From Diphasiastrum complanatum (lineage: Eukaryota > Streptophyta > Lycopodiopsida > Lycopodiales > Lycopodiaceae): a stretch of 64,000 nt of DNA. Every line of letters starts with the position of its first letter. Position 1 is the stretch's first letter. Below the pieces are notes generated by a model. That model was not told the DNA's origin, did no database searches, and saw only the letters and a list, made by a program, of their open reading frames with translations. The translations under genes and the position numbers were made by a program. This document shows, piece by piece, positions 12,131-20,987 of this stretch. The stretch is from positions 56,386,264 through 56,450,263 of the forward strand of contig CM055104.1 in assembly GCA_029204225.1 (NCBI GenBank), read 5' to 3'.

Positions 12131-12430
12131 CACAGGGATGTCCATCAAGGTTCTGCTCTGGTCAATCTCGCTCACTGTAGATAAGAGAAAGATAGACAAA
12201 GAACGGGCCTTCGCAGGATCATACTGTTGTGCTTGCCTGGCCTCCTCTACATCTCCTAAAACCTCATCAATAATGGAAACCTACAAAGCTCAAGACTGGT
12301 AGGGGTAGGCAAACCAATCATGGACGACCCATAAGATTCTGCCTCGTCAGAGATAAGAGCAGATATGAAAACCACAAAGGCCATACCCTCCTGAACGAAG
12401 CGACATACACTATAGTGTTCCTCACAGGGT
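12131..12430 (-). pseudogene. Unidentified coding-like remnant
   Basis: Minus-strand frames give RFVQEGMAFVVFISALIS and ISDEAESYGSSMIGLPTPTS, then after a frameshift ISIIDEVLGDVEEARQ-type helical sequence, AKARSLSIFLLSTVSEIDQS and a proline-valine end near 12,131. Amino-acid usage looks protein-like. There is no start codon and no recognised family. It may be a decayed retrotransposon gag or host fragment. Confidence 0.35.
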
Positions 12431-12493
12431 ATGACAAGTTAAACAGATTGATAAGTTTGGTAAACTTACAATCATGTCTTTGCATTTCAGATC

Positions 12494-12656
12494 ATGACAC
12501 ATGTCCTCGCACGTGCAAGCCAACTATACGATTGTATGGACCAGTTATCCCGTGACGTGTGTGTGGGCCAGAACATGACATGTGTCCTCGCACGTGCAAG
12601 CCAGCCATACGATTGTACGGACCCATTATGCCACCACGTGTCACCACACGTGCAGG
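12494..12656 (+). repeat. Tandem duplication of an 81-bp unit with G-box-like motifs
   Basis: Two units start at 12,494 and 12,575 and share TCCTCGCACGTGCAAGCCA, TACGATTGTA and GGACC. Each unit contains GCACGTGC and ends with further ACGTG cores (G-box-like, the type bound by plant bZIP/bHLH factors). It lies just upstream of a TATA box and the histone-like pseudogene. Confidence 0.8.
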
Positions 12657-12707
12657 AAAAGGATGTGTCACATCACACATGTGACAATGATTACGATGTT
12701 CAACGGG

Positions 12708-12715
12708 TATAAAAG
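12708..12715 (+). promoter_or_regulatory. TATA box (candidate)
   Basis: TATAAAAG follows the G-box tandem repeat and lies about 245 bp before the histone-like ATG at 12,959. No transcript evidence is available. Confidence 0.5.
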
Positions 12716-12958
12716 AACGTTTTTGACTCATTTTTTAGTTTCTGATTTCTTAGTTCCCTAGCGCTCCTCGTCTGTTTTTTTTTGCTATCGCTCTACATAT
12801 TACTACCACGTGCCCATTCACTCAGATTCCCATAGCACTTTCCTCTTCGCGCATTGTAGCGATACACCATCTCCTATATTGCCATCACACGCCTCCTGTC
12901 TCCGATGCTCATTGTTTTGTCCTTTGGGCGGCGCATCATAGCGATACCATAGCTTGAA

Positions 12959-13401
12959 ATGGCCCGTACCAAGCAGACAACATGTCTTTCTACATTTGCC
13001 CCGCCCTCGTCGTCCTATAGGAAGGGCACTAGGCACTAGTAGGAGAGTAGGTCATCCGAGAAGACCATGGCTAAGGGATATCAGGAGACTACATAGGACA
13101 ACGAATCTCCTGATTCCCCGTGCTCCTTTCTACTGGTTTTATGAGATTAGTGATAGGGTCACTCTCACATGATGTTTGCTGGAACATAACAGCCTTGGAA
13201 GCCCTCCATACTGCCTATGAGGACTTTCAGGTTAAATTCTATGAGAACTCTAGTCTTTGCCCTGTGCACACCAAGAGAGTTACTCTCATGCCTCAAGACA
13301 TGCATCTTGTCTGGAGGTTGAGGAGTACATACGATCAGGTTTTTAAGAGTGGCTTTACCTCCAGGCCACCACCTACAGAGAGAGGGCCTGTTTCTCAATG
13401 A
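12959..13401 (+). pseudogene. Histone H3-like (centromeric H3 type) pseudogene
   Basis: The ATG at 12,959 opens MARTKQT, the exact start of H3 tails. After a frame change the core follows: LRDIRRLHRTTNLLIP (alphaN/alpha1), FYWFYEISDRVTL, then after another frame change near 13,165 CWNITALEALHTAYEDF (alpha2), LCPVHTKRVTLMPQDMHLVW and RLR (alpha3/C-terminus). H3 is the nucleosome core histone. NLLIP instead of ELLIRK, a Trp before alpha2, LEALxxAxEDF and RVTLM resemble plant CENH3, which marks centromeres. It is intronless, although plant CENH3 genes usually have introns, which suggests a retrocopy or capture. Stops include TAG TAG near 13,036 in the tail frame and TGA at 13,399. Identity as an H3 fold is strong; CENH3 origin is likely but unproven. 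Confidence 0.8.
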
Positions 13402-13821
13402 ATAAGGAGAAAGCAGACCAAGCCACCAGGCATATTAGACAAAGGGTAGTACTCACCATCCCCCCCTCCTATCTCTCGTCCTGTAGTTGGACCATCACTC
13501 CAGTCTCCCCAGCGTTCTTCTCCTCCCACCACCCCTAACTATTCAAGTAGTTCCTCCTCCATTCCCTCCATTCCATCCCACAATGACGAGGATATGACCT
13601 TTACAATAGATATGACCTCTATTGTAGATAAAATAATATCGGATCTAGATAAGAGTTTAATAGGTGATTTTTGTAAAGATCTTTGTGTAAGATTTCTTGT
13701 TGATCTGAAAGATTCACTTTTGGATTCTGAGAGATATATAGTTTTTGATGAGTATGTTGCCAAAGAGGTAGATAAGTTAGGAAGTCAATTTTCTTTTTGT
13801 CTAATTTCAATTATTATGTAA
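13402..13821 (+). pseudogene. Pro/Ser linker and acidic helical segment after the H3-like fold
   Basis: This continues the reading frame of the histone alpha2-alpha3 part past TGA (13,399) and TAG (about 13,447). First comes a Pro/Ser-rich linker (PPTTPNYSSSSSSIPSIP). From 13,594 an open helical segment of 75 codons follows (IVDKIISDLDKSLIGDFC, VDLKDSLLDSERY, VAKEVDKLG), ending at TAA 13,819. No known domain. LLDSERY..V..EVDKLG loosely resembles LLDNNRY..V..EVGKVI of copy 2 of the unknown family (20,988-21,951), which may be chance. It links the histone-like fold to the Ulp1-like exons in the same frame. Confidence 0.5.
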
Positions 13822-13854
13822 ATCACATAAATAAAGACTTTTGTGATGCGCTGA

Positions 13855-14763
13855 AAGAGAAGACAACAAATATATGATCCAATTGTGGAGGCTGGCTTGA
13901 TGTATTTTGTAAATAGATGTAAATGCGATGATAGTAAGGACATTGGGGTTGTGATGTCCTTTTTTGCACACAGCCTTCATAGTCCAACTCAGACGACGAA
14001 GTATCTTCTCCATACAACTTCGGAGACCAAAGTCTTCATTATTCCATACTGCCAAATGTAATTGATTACATAGAATATATTCAAGTAACATTTTGTTTTA
14101 GGTATTGAAATTTCTTCAGTTTAACTAATTATCTCTTGTTTGCAGTAAGCATTGGAGTATGCATGTAATCTCCCTTAGGGAAGATTCAGATCGGATCATT
14201 AATTCCATCTGTTTAAAGATGAATTCCTTGAGCTCTACCCATGCCGAAATGGACGTGATGTACATCAAAATGTTGCAATTTTTGCAAGGCCGGATGGGGC
14301 CATTGTAAATAGCCACTTGGAGATTGTTGATGCAGAAGTAAGTATTTCTCATCAAGTATTTGATAAGTAATTTGATTTGTTTTTTTCCAGAGTGCACAAT
14401 TAACCTATTATACGTTTTGTGATTGAAGTCAGCTCAGCAAGATGATGGACACAACTGTGGATGGTTCTCCATCCGCAATATATAGGACTTCTTAGAGTGG
14501 TACATCATGCAATCCGGGGCTCCAGATATACAAGAGGTAAATAGACTAGTTAATGGCCTAACTAAGTTATTTTTTATTATTTTCGATTTGGTTTTTGATA
14601 AGTCAATTGACTCGATTATTTTGGATTTGTAGTATAAATGTCGACAATGAATGAGATATATGAGTTTCGTCAACAAATGTTGGTGAACTTATTATCTCAT
14701 GCAACACCTAGTCCAACTGCGGAAACGGGAGGGCAATCAAGTCCACAACTGACACTAGTGTAG
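13855..14763 (+). pseudogene. Ulp1/SENP-type (C48) cysteine protease pseudogene, spliced
   Basis: C48 proteases cut SUMO precursors and SUMO conjugates. Exon 1 (13,855-14,057) gives DPIVEAGLMYFVNRC, IGVVMSFFAHSL and KVFIIPYCQ. Its donor (CAAAT then GTAATT) joins in frame to exon 2 (14,146-14,337; acceptor TTTGCAG), which opens with KHWSMHVISL and so supplies the catalytic His codon at 14,150 in the family's HW motif. Exon 3 (about 14,429-14,536) carries QQDDGHNCGWFSIRN: the oxyanion-hole Gln and the catalytic Cys codon at 14,456. A last exon (about 14,632-14,763) ends LLSHATPSP..SSPQLTLV. Decay: TAA at 14,306 and TAG at 14,483 in frame; the exon 2-3 junction is not clean. Ulp1-like genes are often captured by plant MULEs and other DNA transposons. 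Confidence 0.78.
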
Positions 14764-14987
14764 GGTGGAGATAATCCATATTACTTTGAGCTATAAATAA
14801 TATATTAAATAGAGATATACATTTTTGATGTAATGTCCAGTGAATAATTATGGGCATATAGAAAGATAGAGACAATGGGGTAAAAGTAAAATACAGGACG
14901 CACATGTATATTCTTAGAAAATGAGAAATATATTGATATTTATGAGAGTTTTTACAAATCTTGTATCATGATTGCTCTATTATTTGA

Positions 14988-15391
14988 ACAATTCCTCCCA
15001 AATCTTATTTGATTTTTTCTTCATGTCTTTTACGTATCTGCACAAACATACATGAATCGAATTACAGTTAGTGATCTGAATTTTGACAAAAAAGATAATG
15101 AATACAAATTAATAGATTTCACATACCAATTTTCCATTGAATATAAAGCTGAAATATTCAGGGATATCTTGATGTAAAAGTGTCAGTTCCGTTCTAATGT
15201 AGAATAAGGTCCAGTACTACTTAATCTCAATAGTAGTAAGTAAATCCCCATTTGCCATGATATCAATGCATATACGATCAGTGTGTCCAATGTTGTCTAG
15301 ATCTTGATCTAATGGGGCCCAAGTACCATTGTGTTTTTTCCATCTTCCTTGCCAATTCCCAAGCTCTTGATCAATTTCTAAAGCCATGAAG
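14988..15391 (-). pseudogene. Hypothetical two-exon coding remnant
   Basis: The minus strand is open from MALEIDQELGNWQGRWKKHN to DIMANGDLLTTIEIK, has one TAG, then YWTLFYIRTELTLLHQDIPE up to a GTATGT donor near 15,127. A TTTGTGCAG acceptor near 15,037 leads to a short exon YVKDMKKKSNKIWEELFK and stop. Both splice sites and frame agree. No family recognised. It abuts a copia RNase H fragment upstream and could be host or transposon DNA. Confidence 0.35.
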
Positions 15392-15419
15392 CTTTCTTGT
15401 TGCTTGACTTAGGGCTATG

Positions 15420-16742
15420 TACTCAGCTTGGATAGCGCCACAATACTTTGCTTCTGACTGCTCCAATTGATGGTATTTCTGTTTAGCATGAATACATAGC
15501 CACTTATAGACTTACGAGTGTCCGTATCGCCTGCCCAATTTGCGTCAACATACCCATTGAGTTCCAAGTCCTCAATGACTTGCCCATCATCATGCCTCTT
15601 TGTTTCGGCTCCTACTACCAGCCTTGTAGACTAGGCCTAGATTTACAATTCCCTTCAAGTATGTGAGCAGCCTCTTGGCTGCCAACCAACGGTTCTTTCC
15701 TGCATTGTTAGCAAATCTTCCAAGCAGTCCTACTGCCATGGAAATGTCAGGCCTTGTTCCAACCATCACATACATCATTGAACCAACTAAGCTTTGGTAG
15801 GGCTTTGCTTCCATTTCTCTTTTTTCTGCTTTAGTATTTGGGCTTTGTTGACTTGCAAGTCTGTAGTTTATGTCTATTGGAGTAGAGTTGCAGTTAGACT
15901 GGTTTAAAAAGCAGTCTGATTCTTCCTATCCCTGTTGACTTGGATGCCCAAGCAATGATGCAGCTCCCCGAGGTCTTTCATTTCAAAGTTGTAAGTTAGT
16001 TGCTCCTTGGTGGTTGTCAATAATGTTTGATTGTTTGCCGTCATTATGAAATCATCTACATACAATGCTACAATGATGATATGCCCTCTATCTTGCTTAA
16101 TGTAGACACTGGGATCAGCTTCTGATCTTACAAAGCCCTTATCTAAAATTGGCCATCGATCTTATCGTACCATGTCTGTGATGCTTGCTTTAGTCCATAC
16201 AGGGATTTCTGGAGTCTACACACCAAATCAGGGTTCTCCTCATCTTTAAAACCTTGTGGTTGTTTCATATATATCTCTTCCTCGAATTCTCCATGGAGGA
16301 AGGCCGCCTTGACATCCATTTGGTGGATATCCATGTCCAAGTCTACTACAACTTGTAGAAAACCTCTTGCTACAAGTCTAGCTTTGTAGCGTTCCACCTC
16401 CCTGTCTGCTCCAAGTTTTACTTTGTAAACCCACTTGGACCCAATTGCCTTGCGCCCTGGTGGTAACGGTGTCAAACTCCATGTTTGATTTGTTGTGATG
16501 TCACCTATTTCTTCCTTCATTGCTTTCCACCATTTTTCTGTGTCTCTCCCAGTTGTCGCCTCATGGAAGGTTTCAGGACGAATATGTGTCGAAATAATCA
16601 ACACCATATCTCTGCGTGTAACCCTTTGGACAAGCCTTGCTTTGTAGTGGCCAATGGTGCCATCTGATTTCATCTTTTTCTTATATACCCACTTGCAGTC
16701 GACTATTTTTCTATTTTCTGGCAGCGGTATCAAAAGTGACAA
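15420..16742 (-). mobile_element. Copia polymerase fragment (RT to RNase H), chimeric
   Basis: Minus strand. The ORF 16,742-16,143 begins with one RT N-terminal block (IVDCKWVYKKKMKSDGTIGH then YKARLV). About 60 codons later it repeats the same functional block from a different copia sequence (AIGSKWVYKVKLGADREVE, YKARLVARGF) before QMDVKAAFLHGEFEEEIYMKQ and LYGLKQASQTWYDK. Later pieces read MEAKPYQSLVGSMMYV, TRPDISMAVGLLGRF and, to 15,420, YVDANWAGDTDTRKSISGYV and WSSQKQS of RNase H. The YVDD region between them is broken. No LTR or primer site of its own. It is joined upstream, at about 16,775, to copia C2. Confidence 0.85.
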
Positions 16743-16770
16743 TCAGGGCTGCATCAAAAAATGCAATTTA

Positions 16771-18090
16771 TCACTTGTCACCTGCAAAACTTGAGTCCGA
16801 ATATGCTCTTAATAAAATATTAGTCCTTTCATAAACTATGCCAAAGTCTTTTGTAATCAAGATGTACCTTAACACCCTTTTGGCACTTTTCCAATGACAT
16901 ATTAATGGACTTTGCATGTATTGAAATTTGCCAACACAAAAACTAAGATCTGGTCTAGTGATGGTTAAGTATATCAAGGAACCGATAAGCATTCTATAGG
17001 TAGTGATGTCCTCAAAGGATGCTTCTTCACTTTTCTTAGAAACTGTTACACTTAGTTCCATGGGAGTTTCAACTCCTTTACAATTAATCATGCCAAATTT
17101 TGCTAAGATTGATCTAGCATACTTAGACTGACATATGAAAGTAAAATCATCACTTCTAGTGACTTCTATTCCAAGTATAACTTTTAGAAGTCCTAGATCA
17201 ATCTTAGCAAAATTTGGCATGATTAATTGTAAAGGAGTTGAAACTCCCATGAAAATTTTTACATCTTTGATGTCACCTAGATCATTTCCTGTGAGTATAA
17301 TGTCATCAACATATAAAACTTAGATAATGATCTTCCCGTCATTACATTTGTAGTACAGTGATGGTTCATAAGAACTTACAACAAACTCAATGGAAATAAG
17401 ATAGGAATGCAACGTAGAGTACCATGCTCTTGGTGCTTGCTTCAGTCCATAAAGACTCTTCTTCAAGAAACACACCTTGTCTTCTTCTCCATCTTTGATG
17501 AAGCCCTCGGGTTGGCACATGTAGATTTCCTCTAATAAGAATCCATTCAAGAAATCATTTGTCACATCAAGTTGGAAGAGATCTCATTTGAAAGAAGTAG
17601 CAAGACATATGATTAATCTAATGGTTACAAGCTTTGCAACAGGTGCAAAGGTTTCATCATATTCTATGCCTTTGACTTGCAAAAAACCTTTTGCCACAAG
17701 TCTAGCTTTATACTTATGAATGGGACCATTTTGATTATATTTCAATCTATATATCCATTGACAAGTAAGAGGCTTCTCTCCATAAGGTAGATCAACAAGC
17801 TTCCAAGTTTGATTTTCTAACAAAGCATCAAACTCTACCTGCATAGCTTTCCTCCAATTTTGAGACTTATTTGTTTCCTCAAAACTAGTTGGTTCTTCAA
17901 GCATAGTAGTCAAGAAAGTATAAGAGTTGAGAAGTTGAGAATCTTCCCTTTGCTCCCCTTTGTCACTATAAGTATTCTTGACAAGTTGAGTGTTGTTGGA
18001 AGTCACCTTTCCTTTGGCTTGGAGAGATTCATCAAAAAGTACATCTCTACTTACAACACTTTCTTGGTAATAGGATCAAATATCCTATAA
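16771..18090 (-). pseudogene. Copia C2 reverse transcriptase and RNase H start
   Basis: Pieces 18,006-17,584, 17,565-17,320 and 17,250-16,771 encode NWRKAMQVEFDALLENQTW, QWIYRLKYNQNG, KARLVAKGF, DETFAPVAK, LDVTNDFLNGFLLEEIYM, SLYGLKQAPRAWY, a YVDDII motif near 17,305 (catalytic aspartates kept), then VILGIEVTRS, YARSILAKFG, LIGSLIYLTITRPDLSF and RAYSDSSFAGDK. This region would copy the element's RNA into DNA in the virus-like particle. A TGA near 17,586 and frameshifts near 17,310 and 17,250 break it. The sequence around 17,194-17,251 has been replaced by an inverted copy of 17,059-17,116 (see the inverted repeat). Confidence 0.9.
17059..17251. repeat. 58-bp perfect inverted repeat with 77-bp spacer
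   Basis: Arms 17,059-17,116 and 17,194-17,251 are exact reverse complements (CATGGGAGTTTCAACTCC .. GATCTA). The left arm is ordinary copia coding sequence (LAKFGMINCKGVETPM). The right arm sits where the RT stretch before the LGIEV motif should be, so it is the copied arm. Confidence 0.92.
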
Positions 18091-18160
18091 GCTTTCTTAT
18101 TTTCACTATAACCAATAAAGATGTCTTTAAAAGAAGTGACATCTTCCTTTGTCCTTGTTT

Positions 18161-18978
18161 TTAAAGGAATATGTACATAACAAGTACACTAAGATTTGGC
18201 TTTTTTCCATACAATACCTCATAAGGTGTAAGTCCTTTAATGGCACTATTAGTCATTCTATTGCATAGAAAGTTTGCACATAAAATAGCTTCTCCCCAAA
18301 ATGAAATAGGAAGGGATGCATATAATCTCAAAGCTTTAGCACACTCACATAATGTCCTATTCTTTCTCTCAGCTACTCCATTTTGTTGTGGAGTATATGT
18401 GCAAGTAAACTCTCTCCTAATGCCATTAGTTTCACAAAACTCTTTCATCCTATTGGAGATGTACTCCCCTCCATTATCAGTTCTTAGTACTTTCAAGCGA
18501 GTATTAAGTTGCTTTTCCACAAGAGTTTTAAACTTTACAAAGGACTAAAAACTTCACTTTTCTTAGACAAGAGATAAACCCAAGAGTATCTTGATTTATC
18601 ATCAATAAAAGTGACATACATAAGAGCTCCACCATTACATTCATATGAAAATGAATGAACATCCAAGTGTATAAGGTCAAGCGGAGAGTTAGATCTTGTC
18701 AAAGATCTCTTGAAAGGTAGCTTATGAGATTTGGAGAGTCCACAAGCTTCACAAAGCTTGCCACACTTGGATATGGTTTTGGGAAGTCCACTTGCTAGCT
18801 CCTTTGTCCCCATGGTCTCCATAGCTTTGTTGTTAGGATGGCCTAACCTTTTGTGCCACCATTCCACTTGAGTGAGCTCCTCCCTTGCCATGTTCACACT
18901 TCCAACCATCACATTAGCATCCAAGTTGAATAACCTCCCTTGCTTGAAACCATTAGCAACACGTTTTTCATCTTTCAA
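18161..18978 (-). pseudogene. Copia C2 integrase
   Basis: Two frames (18,978-18,535 and 18,520-18,161). The zinc-binding HHCC part shows WWHKRLGHPN and CEACGLSKSHK. The catalytic core shows HLDVHS (Asp), FIDDKSRYSWVYL, then RTDNGGEYIS (Asp) and TPQQNGVAERKNRTL (Glu), so the DDE triad is present. The protein would insert element cDNA into chromosomes. A frameshift near 18,535 separates the halves and the C-terminal part after KKPNLS is cut short at 18,161. Confidence 0.9.
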
Positions 18979-19014
18979 GATAGAACATGCTCCATGCTTG
19001 AAATGTACATCTAA

Positions 19015-19227
19015 TCATCCTAGACATAAAGGAATGGATCCAACATCTACAATCTCACATTCTTGATCACTTGCAGTGAAGATGAATCTCTTTGAACTAT
19101 TGTAAGAAAGTAGATTAGAAAAGTAGTCTTTTTGGTGAGTCATGTGGGAGCTTGCCCCACTATCAATCCACCAAGTGTCTTGATTAGATAATTGTGGTGA
19201 GGATACCATCAAAGATTGATTTTGCAT
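19015..19227 (-). pseudogene. Copia C2 aspartic protease
   Basis: WWIDSGASSHMTHQKDYF carries the DSG active-site triplet of retrotransposon proteases that cleave the polyprotein. It is followed by VDVGSIPLCLG at a stop. The second half, which normally leads into integrase, is missing. Confidence 0.85.
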
Positions 19228-20091
19228 TCTTCCTCCTCCTCCTCAAGCACAAGATTGCCTTGATTGTCCTTCTCTTGGGCATTCTTCTTCTTGTAGCACT
19301 CGAATGCAAAACTTTGTCCCTTTTTACCACAAAAGAAACACTTTAGCTTCTTCTTGTCTTTCTTGCTCTTGCCTTTGGAACTTGATGCTCCATCCTTGCT
19401 CTCCATCTCCATGTCTTGAGTCTTCTTGGATGGAAACTTTTTCTTCTTGCCTTTCAAGGAAAAGTTAGCTTTTTCATCACCATCATTCAAAGATAAGGAA
19501 CTCATCATGCTTTTGATATGAAGCATTCTACTCTCCTCACTTACAGGCACGCTTTGAAGTTTTTCAATACTAGGAAGTGAATCTTGAATAGCAAAGGTTT
19601 GAACAAGATTAGAATAATCATCTCCTAATCCATTCAAAATGATTTGAACTAACTCATCATCTTTGATTTTATCATCTATAGAAGACAACTCCTTATTCAA
19701 AGATTTGATCCTAAAAACATAATTTTGGCACTTTCACTACTTCCTTTCATGCTTTGAAGAAGTTGATTCCTAAGCATGAGTATCCTTGAAGTATTCTTGG
19801 ATCCATAAATTGCTTTTAATGAATCCCATGCCTCTTTGGATGTAGTACAAGATGAGATTTCCTTCAAACGTTCATTACTTACATTCATTTTTATGCAATG
19901 TAATGCAACTCTACATCTCCTTTTGTACTTTACCAATTCAACACGTCCTTGAGGTTCTACTTCCACCTCAAGTACTATGTCATAAAGATCATGGAGTACA
20001 AGCAAAGACCCATTTGAACTATCCAATTAGCATAATTAGTGGATGTGAGCCTTTCACTAGCTTCAAGCAAAAAACCACCCATTGATGCCAT
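19209..20091 (-). pseudogene. Copia C2 gag and zinc knuckle
   Basis: The ATG at 20,091 opens MASMGGFLLEASERLTSTNY with ANWIVQM. A frame change follows to VALHCIKMNVSNERLKEIS, EAWDSLKAIYGSKN and LRNQLLQSMKGS, then after another break the frame 19,700-19,209 with LVQIILNGLGDDYSNLVQTF and a Lys-rich tail. The zinc knuckle reads CFFCGKKGQSFAFEC: the ligand His is replaced and a residue is inserted, so it is probably non-functional. The protein would form the particle shell and bind RNA. Confidence 0.88.
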
Positions 20092-20578
20092 TTTTTAATG
20101 TGAAAAAGCACTAGAAACTCTTATGGTTTCTCTAAGAGATCTGAACCTAAAGTCTTCTAGCAATTTGAAAGCTTATAGACACAATCCTATCACTCATGAA
20201 CCAATCTAGAATGATGGAAATTTAGATTCTAGTCTCAGTCTTGCAAATCACTCCTTAATCTATGATCTTTGGCAATATCTCTCTCAACTTCAACATGCAC
20301 TCAAAAAATCAAAGAAACTCATTTACTGCACCTGAATCAGGCTTCAAATTTAAATCGAATCCAAGAACAAATCATAGAAATAGAATCTCTATAGAAAAAG
20401 CTTGATTTTGCACTAAAAATCTCTCAATTTGGGTGTGTGAGTCAAGATATACAAAATTTTGAATTTTCTCAACTAAAACCAGAAGTGTACGATCTCACAC
20501 ATGTGAAAAGTACTCCTACAGCCCACAACAAGTTTTGGTCAAAAAATATTGTCAATATCACTAAATCCTCTTGTACTT
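20092..20578 (-). other. Copia C2 untranslated leader
   Basis: Non-coding stretch between primer site and gag ATG. It contains a TCACACATGTGAAAAG motif like those near the other copia LTRs. Confidence 0.6.
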
Positions 20579-20591
20579 GGCTCTGATACCA
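20579..20591 (-). other. Primer binding site of C2
   Basis: Minus-strand TGGTATCAGAGCC, complementary to the 3' end of initiator tRNA-Met, directly after the LTR. Confidence 0.9.
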
Positions 20592-20980
20592 TGTGGAAAT
20601 CTGCAAAATAGAACCAACAATGGATCCTAAAATGATCCACAAGAGGGATTGGATGTTAGATACAATTGGTCTATCAATCTACACAAGATTTAGATCAATC
20701 TAGATCAATTCTAGGCATGAAAATCTAACAAGAACAATCATTAATGAAGGTAAATGTACTTGCTGGTTTCACATGTGTGAATACCTATCAGAGTACAGAC
20801 TCCAGCCTGAAAACAAACTACAATATGATAGGAACTCAAATCAATCAAAACAAATCACGACAAATGGAGAGATTGACACAAAAATATTGCCTCCAAAACC
20901 AAGATTGGTGTTTCATGTTGATTATGGCCAAATATGCCTCTATATATACATTTCTTGGAGGAATGGGAAATTTTTTTACA
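20592..20980 (-). mobile_element. C2 5' LTR (389 bp)
   Basis: On the minus strand it starts TGTAAAAAAATTTCC, has a TATATATAG box near 20,940 and ends GATTTCCACA right before the primer site. The AGAACCA..AATGGATC portion is shared with the LTR at 2653-3227. Confidence 0.8.
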
Positions 20981-20987
20981 TGCAATT

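Larger units (their letters stand above)
16771..20980 (-). mobile_element. Copia element C2, 3'-truncated, with 5' LTR
   Basis: Minus-strand order is 5' LTR (20,980-20,592), primer site, gag, protease, integrase, reverse transcriptase and the start of RNase H, the Ty1/copia order. RNase H stops abruptly after SDSSFAGDK at 16,771, where the next copia fragment begins. There is therefore no 3' LTR and no polypurine tract. Frames are broken in several places. The 5' flank is copy 2 of the unknown family, which this insertion probably interrupted: family-like codons stop at about 20,988, and TGCAA next to the LTR is a candidate 5-bp target duplication half. Confidence 0.88.

Noticed and set aside
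12494-12731. Overlapping ORFs across the G-box tandem repeat
   Set aside because: Both strands are open because of the duplicated 81-bp unit; the DNA looks regulatory, not coding.
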